In this document: piece after piece, positions 55,757-64,000 of the stretch
How the letters are laid out: each line of letters opens with the position of its first letter
How positions within the stretch are numbered: position 1 is the first letter of the stretch
From: Elephas maximus indicus
Taxonomy: Eukaryota > Chordata > Mammalia > Proboscidea > Elephantidae
DNA: 64,000 nucleotides
Direction: 5' to 3'
Assembly (NCBI RefSeq): GCF_024166365.1
Contig: NC_064823.1
Location: 20,144,924-20,208,923 of the forward strand
Program-made: the position numbers and the translations under genes
The notes under the pieces: model-generated
Seen by the model: the letters and a program-made list of their open reading frames with translations, nothing else
The model's database searches: none
Told to the model about the DNA's origin: nothing

Positions 55757-55935
55757 AACCTAAAAAACAAACAAATAAACAAACAAAAAAAACAAACCCA
55801 TTGTTGACTCATAGCGACCCTACAGGACAGAGTAGAATTGCCCATAGGATTTCCAAGGAAAGGCTCATGGATTCGAATTGCAGACCTTTGGTTAGTAGCT
55901 GTAGCTCTTAACCAATGTGCCACCAGAGTTTCCTC
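55757..55935 (-). repeat. AfroSINE, short form
   Basis: Reversed copy with an A-rich tail (aaacaaacaaataaacaaac), then 'cccattgttgactcatagcgacc', to the head 'aatgtgccaccagagtttcc'. Possible short duplication taaacct on both sides. The tail has lost the 'cgtcgagtcgattc' block. Confidence 0.85.
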
Positions 55936-56700
55936 AATAAACCTAGGGCAGCACTAATATTGTTTGGTTTCGTTGGTATGACAGAACTGTAATATAACAT
56001 TTGCTCAAAGACTGAATAGACAATACACTTAATATGCCTGAATACAAGCTTAACTTCTCTTAAGATGTCTAAGTGGTGTTCCTGTATATTTTTATTTTTT
56101 TGTGTGAAGACAATTGAAAATCATACATTATTTTAAAAATCACTTAAATATGTTGACAAGTATGTGGTGAGATTCAGTTTTACATACACAGTTTTCATAA
56201 CAAATGGAAAAGGCAAGATGAAAACCTAAGCTAGCACTTTTTTTTTTTTTTTTAGTTACCAACCCAAAAAATTCCTTCATAAGCAGGGGATCCATGCAAA
56301 ATTAGCTACTGGCCAAGCAGATACATGTGCGGCGAACACAGCTTTTGTGTATTTAGGAGAAGACATTTTCACTGGCTTTAGAATGTTTTTCTAGGCAATC
56401 ATTACAGTTAAACATATTAAAGGTCTTCTCTTTTTTGCCAAAGTTAATCTATATTTTACTTCCAAAAGCATTTTTAGAGTTAAATACAACATTGTGAAAA
56501 CCAATGACCATAGCTTAGTCGTTTCTTTATATATAGAAAATGTCCATTTCAACTACACTGTACTGTTCAAAAGTTAGTTTTGTTTCTTTTTAATAGAGAA
56601 ATTTTTCCATCATACCATGAAAAGATTCAAACTCAATAATTTAGAAAACATCTTGTTCTGTATCTCCCAAACCTGAAAGATCTTCATTTGGCTCTTTCTC

Positions 56701-57210
56701 TTGTCCTCCTTCATCTCATTGAAAAGTCCTGTTAAGTCTTCTTTCTGGATCCTCTTCATCGTTCCAACCTCTAAATATTGCATTAACTCTAAGTGTAAAA
56801 AAAAAAAAATTTTTTTGTTGTTTTTTTCTAAATGTTGGCTCCATCTTTGGCCTTCTCATCTTAAGTCTTCTGTCCAATCCTATGATCTTAATACACCATC
56901 TATAAAAAATGTCCAACTTTCAATATCCTGTCCTAGTCTTGCCACTAACCTTGTGTCTAACTCTATACTTGACATTTACCTGGGATGTTTAATGTGTACC
57001 TCAAACTTAGTATGGTCCAAACAAAACTTGATTTCTGCAAATCCACCCTTCTCTTATTTCAGAAAAAGATTCATCAGTCATGCATTTATTCTGGTTAAAA
57101 AGAAAAAAACAGATCTAGGGATCTTCTTGACACCTATGTTTTTCTCACTCCACAAATCCAATCCATCACAAATTGTCTCAGTTCTACCTTCAGAACATAT
57201 CCAGAATTAG
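56701..57210 (+). other. Unassigned 169-codon frame, probably chance
   Basis: One of the longest frames in the window, starting MSSFISLKSPVKSSFWILF. It is rich in Ser, Leu, Phe, Lys and Asn, as expected from AT- and CT-rich DNA, and has no recognised domain or signal. An A12/T run at 56798-56820 encodes KKKK. The DNA (ccaatccatcacaaattgtc) resembles an old dispersed repeat whose later part may be 57830-57960. I do not think it is a gene. Confidence 0.3.
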
Positions 57211-57245
57211 ACCATTCCTACACTCTGCATGCAACACTACTATCT

Positions 57246-57417
57246 GTCTTAGTTATCTAGTGTTGCTATAACAGAAATACCATAAATCAATCACTTTAAC
57301 AAATAGAAATTTATTCTCTCACGGTCTAGGAGGCTACAAGTCCAAATCCAGGGTCAGCTGTAAGGGAAAGCATTCTCTCTATGTTGGTTCTGGGGGAAGG
57401 TCCTTGCCATCAATCTT
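57246..57417 (-). mobile_element. MaLR-type LTR, partial
   Basis: The plus strand starts tgtcttagttatctagtgtt and runs through 'cataaatcaatcactttaacaaatag' and 'tctaggaggctacaagtccaaatc' to ccttgccatcaatcttcccc. It is then broken by a SINE and does not resume, so more than half of the LTR is missing. Confidence 0.8.
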
Positions 57418-57622
57418 CCCCAGTCAAGTTGACTTGATTTCAATTTATGGCAATTCCATGTATGTCAGAGTAGAGCTATGCTCCATAGGGTTTTTAATGG
57501 CTGAGTTTTCAGACGTAGATTTCCAGGCATTTCTTCCAAGGTACCTCTGGGTGGACTCAAACCTCCCCCTTTCAGTTAGTAGCCTAGCAGATGTTAACCA
57601 TTTGTATTACCCAGGGATTCCA
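57418..57622 (-). repeat. AfroSINE-related SINE, third form
   Basis: Reversed copy: 'gacttgatttcaatttatggcaattccatgtatgtcagag', 'gggtttttaatggctgag', 'cctctgggtggactcaaacc', 'cagttagtagcctagcag', 'acccagggattcc'. It abuts the broken LTR. Confidence 0.82.
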
Positions 57623-57967
57623 TAAAGCATAAAGGCTAACCTCTTCATCTCAATGCAGGATTCTCTGATGTTCAGTACACGCACCGGAACTCCCTCCCAG
57701 GTTTGCTGAGCATTTGCTAGTTTTGCATCACAGTTCAAATTCGTCTTTCTTCTCAATCCTGCTTCTCCACTTATATTCACTGCTAGTGATCCTAATAATT
57801 ATCTTAAACCCAAACTCCATCTCCATGTCTGTGCCTGGATATCCAGCCAGCAACAATCCTGATCCAAGATATTTTTATCTGTTGCCTGGACTATTGAATA
57901 GACTTCTTCCCCCACACTTGGTTCCAGCAGTCTGTTCTCTCAACCAATAATAGAACACTCATTTTAA

Positions 57968-58205
57968 AACTTATAATAATAGAATAATAGCAGCACGTGC
58001 TTACATAGCACTTAAACTCTGACAGGTATTATCTAGTATTTCATATATATTAACACATACTGTCCTAAAAACAATCCTATGAGTTTGATACTATTATCAT
58101 ACCCAATCTACAAAGAAAGAAATTGAAGCAGAGAGGAACTTGTTCAAGCTAGTATGTGGAAGAGACAAAAATTTGAAAGCAGATTGTCAGTCCTCAGAGT
58201 ATTTA
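57968..58205 (+). repeat. MIR element
   Basis: Follows the MIR order well: 'taatagcagcacgtgcttacatagcacttaa', 'tattaacacatactgtcct', 'aacaatcctatgagtttgatactattatcat', 'ctacaaagaaagaaattgaagcagagagg', 'aacttgttcaagctagtatgtgg'. It is nearly full length and very old. Confidence 0.82.
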
Positions 58206-58479
58206 GATTCCTCCCTTACTTAAAAAAAGACAATGTCATAAAATGTCCTATGAGGCCTTACGTGATGGGATTCCATACCCCACCATTGTGTGGTGTATCA
58301 GGATAGTTGAGACTTCCACCACTGTTGGCTTAGAATACAGGTCTCTCATGTCTGATAAATCCTGTGTTTCTGCTTTATGGCTTCTGAACTAGCATTGAGT
58401 ATCTTTTCCCCTCCCACACTCCATTGCTTCTGTCTCAGTGGATTTATAACTTTAACAAATATTTTGTTTTTAATTTATT

Positions 58480-58620
58480 ACCTACTGCTGTCGAGTCGAT
58501 TCCGACTCACAGCAACCCTATAGGAAAGAGTAGAACTGACCCATAGAGTTTTCAAGGAGCACCTGGTGGACTTGAACTGCTGACCTCTTGGTTAGCAGCT
58601 GTAGCACTTAACCACTACCA
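58480..58620 (-). repeat. AfroSINE, short form
   Basis: Reversed copy from ctgctgtcgagtcgattccg to the head 'cacttaaccactaccaggg'. The flanks attttgtttttaatttatt (left, 58461-58479) and 'attttgtttaattaatta' (right) are the likely target duplication. The 5' edge is amplified into a minisatellite. Confidence 0.87.
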
Positions 58621-58709
58621 GGGTTTATTTTGTTTAATTAATTATACTACCAGGGTTTATTTTGTTTAATTAATTATACCACCAGGGTTTATTTTATTTA
58701 ATTTATTAT
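58615..58709. repeat. 32-bp minisatellite built from the SINE edge
   Basis: Units at 58615-58646 and 58647-58678 are identical (starting ctaccagggtttattttg); a third, diverged unit is at 58679-58709. Each unit is the SINE 5' edge plus the right target duplication. Confidence 0.9.
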
Positions 58710-58897
58710 TAATTTAATTTAATATATTTAATTTATTAGGGTACCAGAAAGAAGTGGCAAGAAAGGCATATGTTTAATCCAGTATCTTTGATCACAGTTG
58801 CTTAGACGCTGTACACTCTGATGAATAATGAAATGTAAAGTGCCCCACTGCTATGTTCTCTGCCTTATCCAAATTTTAATGGTAACCTCTTTGTTTC

Positions 58898-59241
58898 CTA
58901 GTCCTGCTGCAACAGAATAAATACAAGTGTGTGACTTTAAAGAACAAAAATGTATTTTCTCACAGTTCTAGATGCTAAAAGTCCAAATAAGAGCTAAACC
59001 ATGTGGATTCCTTTCTTGTCAATAGCCTTGGCCATTCCTTAGTTTCTTGCTTGTGGAGGATTTTGTTTCATTGATTACATCACATTGCATTGTGGAAGAT
59101 GATTACATTACAATGGATTATGCTATGGATTGTGATTATATTATATTAGATGTAAGGTAATTGCATTAGATTATATCAATAGGTATAGAAATTAGAATTC
59201 CAACACATATTTTCGGGGGGACAATTTTCAATCCATAACAA
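58898..59241 (-). mobile_element. MaLR-type LTR, diverged
   Basis: The plus strand 'tcctagtcctgctgcaacagaataaa' and 'attttctcacagttctagatgctaaaagtcc' opens, and 'caattttcaatccataaca' closes, a reversed MaLR-like LTR. The middle holds a local GATTACATT-rich expansion (59070-59170). It is older than the copies at 39923 and 61263. Confidence 0.65.
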
Positions 59242-59344
59242 ATAATTATTACTTTATAGACTCCAGAGAATTTTACCAATCAGTAAGTAATGCTATATTA
59301 AGGTACTAATACCATTTCAGTGTTGTATTACATTTCCCCTCATG

Positions 59345-59742
59345 TGTCTGTTAGTTAGTTGTAATGTGGGGGCTTGTGTATTACTGTGATGTTGGAAGCT
59401 AGGCCACCGATATTCAAATACCAGCAGGGTCACCTATGATAGACAGGTTTCCGTTGAGCTTCCAGACTAAAACAGACTAAGAAGAAGGACCTGATGGTCT
59501 ACTTCTGAAAAGAATTAGCCAATGAAAACCTTATGAAGAGCAGCAGAACATTGTCTGACATAGTGCCAGAAAATCAGCCCCTCAGTTTGGAAAAAGAAGG
59601 CACTCAAAATTTGACTGGGGAAGAGCTGTCTTCTTAAAGTAGAGAAGACCTTAACGCCGTGGATGGAGTCAAGCTTTCAAGACCTTCATTTGCTAATGTA
59701 GCATGACTCAAAACGAGAAGAAACAGCTACAAACATCTGTTA
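59345..59742 (+). mobile_element. RTE 5' UTR / 5' end
   Basis: It starts about 59345 ('ttagttagttgtaatgtgggggcttgtg') and leads into the coding region. Its first 250 bp are the same as the left part of the derivative at 15896-16282. Confidence 0.75.
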
Positions 59743-62700
59743 ATGATCAGAACAAGGAATGTAAGAAATATGAAGCTAGAAAAACTGGAAATCATCAAAA
59801 ATGAAATGGAAGGTATAAATATCAATATCCTAGGTATTAGTGAGCTGAAATGGACTGATATTGGCCATTTTGAATCAAACAATCACATGCTCTACTATGC
59901 TGGGAACAACAACTTGAAAGGAATGACTACATTCATCATCAAAAGGAACATTTCAAGCTCTGTCCTGAATTACAACAGGTCTATCCATAGACCTACAAGG
60001 AAGAACAGTTAATATGATTTTTGTTCAAATTTATGCAGCAACCACTAAGGCCAAAGATGAAGAAATTGAAGATTTTTGCCAACTTTTGCAGTATGAAATT
60101 GATCAAACATGCAGTCAGGGTGCATTGATAATTACATGTGATTGCAATGTGAAAGTTGGAAACAAGAAAGATCAGTAGTTGGAAAATATGACCTTGGTGA
60201 TAGAAACAATGCTGGAGATCACATGATGGAATTTTGCAAGACCAATGGCTTCTTCATTGCAAATACATTTTTCCACCAACATAAATGGCAACTATACATG
60301 AGGAACTTGCTAGATGGGATACATAGGAATCAAATTGACTATATCTGTGGAAAGGCAGAATGGAAAAGTTCAGTATCATCAGTCAGAACAAGGCCAGGTG
60401 CCTACTGTGGAACAAGTCATCAATTGCTCATACGCAAGTTCAAGTTGAAGCTGAAGAAAATTAGAACAAGTCCAAGAGAACCAAAGTACAAGCTTGAGTA
60501 TATCCCACCTGGATTTAGAGACCATCCCAAGAAGAGACGGGACTTGTTGAACACTAATGATGGAAGACCAGACAAGTTGTGAAATCACATCAAGGATATC
60601 ATACATGAAAAAAGCAAGAGGTCATTAAGAAGACAGGAAAGAAATGACCAAAATTGATGTCAAAATACACTCTGAAACTTGTTCTTGGACACCGAGTAGC
60701 TAAAGCAAACAGAAGAAATGATGAAATAAAATTGCTGAACAGAAGGTTTCAAAGAGCAGCTCAAGAAGACAAAGTAAAGTATTATAATGACATGTGCAAA
60801 GACCTGGAGATAGAAAAGCAAAAGGGAATAACATGTTGGATACTTCTCAATCTGAAAGAACTCAAGAAAAAATTCAAACCTCAAGTTAAAATATTGAAGG
60901 ACTCTGTGGAGAAAATATTAAAGGATGCAGGAAGCATCAAAAGGAGATGGAAGAAATACACAGAGTCACTGTACCAAAAAGAATTGGTTGCCATTCAACC
61001 ATTTTAGTACGTAGCATATGATCTGTACCATACTATGATTCCGAAGGAAGAGGTCTAAGCTGCACTGAAGTCATTGGTAAAAAACAAGGCTCCAGGAATT
61101 GATGGGTTACCAATTGAGATGTTTCAACAAATGGATGAAGCACTGGAGGTGCTGACTCATCTATGCTGAGAAATTCTGAATACAACTACCTGGTAAACCA
61201 ACTAGAAGAGATTCATATTCATGCCTATTCCAAAGATGATCCAACCAAATGTGGAAATTATCTGTCTTAGTCATCCAGTGCTGCTTTAACAGGAATGTGG
61301 ATGGCTTTAATAAAGAGAAATTAATTTTCTCTCTGTCTAATAGGCTACAAGTCCAAATTCAGGGTGCCAACTCCCAGGGAAGGCTTTCTTTCTTTGTCAG
61401 CTCTTGAGGAAGGTCCTTGTCATCAGTCTTTCCTTGGTCTGGGAGCATCTCAGCCCAGGGACCGTGGGTCCAAAGGACACACTCTGCTCCCAGTGCTGCT
61501 TTCTTCATGGTATGAGGTTCCCAACTTTCTGCTTCCCTTTCTTTTATCTCTTGAGAGATAAAAGGTGGTACAGGCCACACCCCAGGGAAATTCCCTTTAC
61601 ATTGGATCAAGAATGTGGCTTGGTAAGGGTGTTACAATCCCACCCTAATCCTCTCTAACTTAAATTACAATCACAAAATGGAGGACAACCACAGAATACT
61701 GGGAATCATGGCCTAACCAAGTTGATACACACATTTTTGGGGGTGCATAATTCAATCCATGCCATTATCGAACAACGTCATTAATATCAAACGCAAGTAA
61801 AATTTTGCTGAAGATCATTCAAAAATGGCTGCAGCAGTACATCTACAGGTAACTGCCAGAAATTCAAGCCAGATTTAGAAGAGGACATGTAACGAGGGAT
61901 ATCTTTGCTGATGTCGGATGGATCCTGGCTGAAAGCAGGTAATACCTGAAAGATGCTTACCTGTGTTTTATTGGCTACGCAAAGGTATTCAACTGTGTGG
62001 ATCATAACAAATTATGGATAACATTGGGAATAACGGGAATTCCAGTACACTTAATCGTGCCCATGAGGAACCTGTACATAGATCAAGAGACAGCTGTTCA
62101 AACAGGTCAAGGGGATACTCTGTGATTTAAATCAGGAAAGCTGTGTGTCAGGGTTGTACCCTTTCATCATACTTATTCAATTTTTATACTGAGCAAATAA
62201 TCTGAGAAGCTGGACTCTATGAACAAGAACAGGGCATCATGTTTGGAGGAGGACTCATCAACAACCTGGGTTATGCAGATGACACAACCTTGCTTGCTGA
62301 AAGTGAAGAGGACTTGAAGCACTTACTGATGAAGATCAAAGACCACAGCCTTTAGTATGGATTACACCTCAGCATACAGAATACAAAAGTCCTCACAAGT
62401 GAACCAATAAACAACATCATGGAGAAAAGATAAAAGTTATCAAGGATTTCATTTTACTTGAGTCCACAATCACATGCCCATAGAAGCAGTGATCGAGAAA
62501 TCAAAAGGCACATTGAATTGGGCAAATCTGCTGCAAAGGACTTCTTTAAAGTGTTGAAAAGCAAAGATAGCACCTTGAAGACTAAAGTGTGCCTGACCCA
62601 AGTCATGGTGTTTTCAATTGCCTTATACATATGTGAAAGCTGGACAATGGATAAGGAAGACCAAAGAAGAATTGATGCCTTCAGATCGTAGTGCTGGTGA

Positions 62701-63038
62701 AGAATATTGAATATACCATGGACTGCCAAAAGAAGGAACAAATGTGCCTTGGAAGAAGTATAGCCAGAATGCTCTTGGAAGTAAGGATGGAGAGACTACG
62801 TCTTGAATACTTTGGACAGGTTATCAGGAGGGATCAGCCCCCTGAGAGGGACATCATGCTTTGTAAAGTAGAGGATCAGAGAAAAAGAGGAAGGCCCCCA
62901 ATAAGATGGATTGACATAGTGCCTGCAACGATGGGCTCCAGTATAGCAACCGTTGTGAGGATGGTGCAGGATCGGGCAGTGCCTCCTTCTGTTGTACGTA
63001 AGGTCACTATGAGTCAGAACCGATTTGATTGCACCTAA
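59743..63038 (+). pseudogene. RTE LINE coding region, nearly complete, split by an LTR
   Basis: A single polyprotein-like reading in several frames. Endonuclease: frame 59743-60012 (MIRTRNVRNMKLEKLEII, then ILGISELKW with the catalytic Glu in place) and frame 60142-60582 (endonuclease C-terminal half, ending DHPKKRRDLLN). Linker: frame 60654-61007. Reverse transcriptase from about 61010, interrupted at 61263-61763 by an LTR, with an intact catalytic YADD at 62272-62283. C-terminal block: frames 62458-62691 and 62691-63038 (GRPPIRWIDIVPATMG). Without the LTR the element is about 3.2 kb, the normal RTE length. Frameshifts and stops (for example at 60012 and 60178) inactivate it. Confidence 0.88.
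61263..61763 (-). mobile_element. MaLR-type solo LTR inside the RTE
   Basis: The plus strand runs from tgtcttagtcatccagtgct to 'aattcaatccatgcc'. The flanks repeat attatc (61257-61262 and 61764-61769), consistent with a 5-bp duplication plus one chance match. RTE sequence resumes without loss. Frames at 61359-61658 are LTR shadows. Confidence 0.9.
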
Positions 63039-63045
63039 CAACAAA
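62996..63045 (+). mobile_element. RTE 3' terminus with SINE-like tail
   Basis: The last 50 bp, ggtcactatgagtcagaacc, then 'gatttgattgcacctaacaacaaaaac', closely parallel the AfroSINE 3' end. This is the part an RTE reverse transcriptase would recognise on its RNA. Confidence 0.8.
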
Positions 63046-63589
63046 AACAGTACATTCTATTATTTGAAAAACAATGCTAGTTACCACTTCTAACAGGAAT
63101 ATCACTGCTACTACCATCCGTAGAAGCTTAATTTGTAGAGATTCTCAAAAAAGCTTCAGGACAAAAGAAAAGAAAGTGGTGATGTCATTGTTTTATAAAA
63201 CGATTATTAATTTGAAAAATAATTACCCAAACACACTCACTTGCATTACTTCTTTTAGATCGTTTCTAAAATTTATAAGACATTTGAATTGTCTCGCATT
63301 TGTTCAGTAAGTTTTCTTTTCTTGTAATATATTATAACTAAAAACCTGGTGGAGTTAGGCTTCTAGGAATAAACCGTCAAATAGTGTAGTTAACCATTTT
63401 CATCTAACAAAATTATCTAAATTTTTGTTCCCTGCAGCTATTTCCTTTAGTAGCTGACATGCTTCTGGAGTTTTAATGTCATGCCAGAGGGAAAAAATAG
63501 CTACATCTAAAATGGAACAACATGAGAAATTTTTTTTAGAAATATAAACATTTTCTAAATTTGAGTTGAAACTGAATTAACAGATATAA
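63046..63589. other. Unique DNA, no gene seen
   Basis: No repeat or exon was recognised. Confidence 0.5.
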
Positions 63590-63990
63590 GTTATTGTTAG
63601 CTGCCATCAAGTCAGCTCCCAACTCATGGTGACCCAATGCACAATGGGCTCAGACTGTTGTGACCCATAGGGTTTTCACTGGCTGATTTTTTGTAAGTAG
63701 ATTGACAGCCTTCTCTTCCTAGCTCTGTCTGAGTCTGGAAGCTTCTCTCAAATCTGTTCTGAAAAATGGGTGGTGACTGTGCTTGAGTTTCATTGGGCTA
63801 TAATTGAACCCAATCTCTTGCATAGAAAGCAAAGAGTCAGCCACCAACCCACCACTACTCTCTACTAGGATAGGCACCTACGTAACCACCAGTTTGCGTG
63901 GGGTCCATGCAGACTCATGATGACCTCTTTTGTGTCAGAGTGTGCAGTATGGAAAGTGAGAATCCTACCACTGAACCACCGCCGTCCCCT
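63590..63990 (-). repeat. Old AfroSINE-related sequence, probably two units
   Basis: The plus strand shows 'ttgttagctgccatcaagtcagctcccaactcatggtgacc', then 'cccatagggttttcactggctgattttttgtaagtagattg', the tail and middle of a third-form-like SINE, with tRNA-like head remnants near 63820. A second partial unit (tgcagactcatgatgacctc) follows from about 63885 and ends 'ctaccactgaaccaccg'. Divergence is high, so boundaries are rough. Confidence 0.6.
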
Positions 63991-64000
63991 CAAACAGATA

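Noticed and set aside
58615-58709. CRISPR-like repeat array
   Set aside because: Only three units with no unique spacers; a minisatellite in a mammalian genome.

Overview
The window looks like non-coding chromosomal DNA from an afrotherian mammal, most likely an elephant or another paenungulate. The reasoning: about twenty copies of a tRNA-derived SINE of AfroSINE type are scattered on both strands. They lie among several copies of an RTE-clade LINE with the same 3' end, lineage-specific L1 elements, MaLR-type solo LTRs, and old pan-mammalian repeats (MIR, L2, MER5A-like, old L1). I found no exon, host protein gene, tRNA, rRNA or CRISPR array. The only recognisable RNA gene is a dead U6 copy. 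Every open frame that can be assigned belongs to a decayed mobile element. Family names rest on recognition by eye, not on a library search.

Layout. 1-3845: AT-rich DNA with an AfroSINE, an RTE 3' end and a pyrimidine tract. 3848-11165: a nested stack. An RTE copy with an inverted 5' part is split by an L1; that L1 is split by a half-L1 (ORF1 joined to the 3' UTR, no ORF2), also with an inverted 5' part. 11166-14926: the 5' half of another L1, minus strand. 14927-24690: mostly unique DNA with a shortened RTE derivative, a MER5A-like element, SINEs and two related TA-flanked DNA transposons in opposite orientation. 24697-25965: RTE, minus strand. 27650-31000: degraded class III retrovirus-like pol, minus strand, split by a SINE. 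32920-33868: RTE, plus strand. 35235-38960: old L1, minus strand, interrupted by a U6-L1 chimeric retrocopy that carries an RTE fragment. 39455-40905: a SINE with a perfect palindrome, a MaLR LTR and an L2 end. 41881-49716: a full-length L1, minus strand, with target-site duplications, two SINE insertions and a tandemly repeated 5' UTR. 49733-59340: sparse repeats. 59345-63045: a nearly complete RTE split by a MaLR LTR, followed by old SINE-like sequence.

How the parts relate: the SINEs appear to borrow the RTE machinery (shared 3' tail), while L1 accounts for the U6 chimera, the half-L1 and the L1 insertions. Insertions into insertions give relative ages: old L1 before the U6-L1 chimera; RTE before L1 before half-L1; RTE before MaLR LTR; full-length L1 before its two SINEs. 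I did not find a new biological system. The items most worth checking are the RTE-SINE relationship, the shortened RTE derivative, the 5'-inverted RTE, the U6-L1 chimera, and the roughly 50-bp repeat array with 17-residue periodic frames in the L1 5' UTR.
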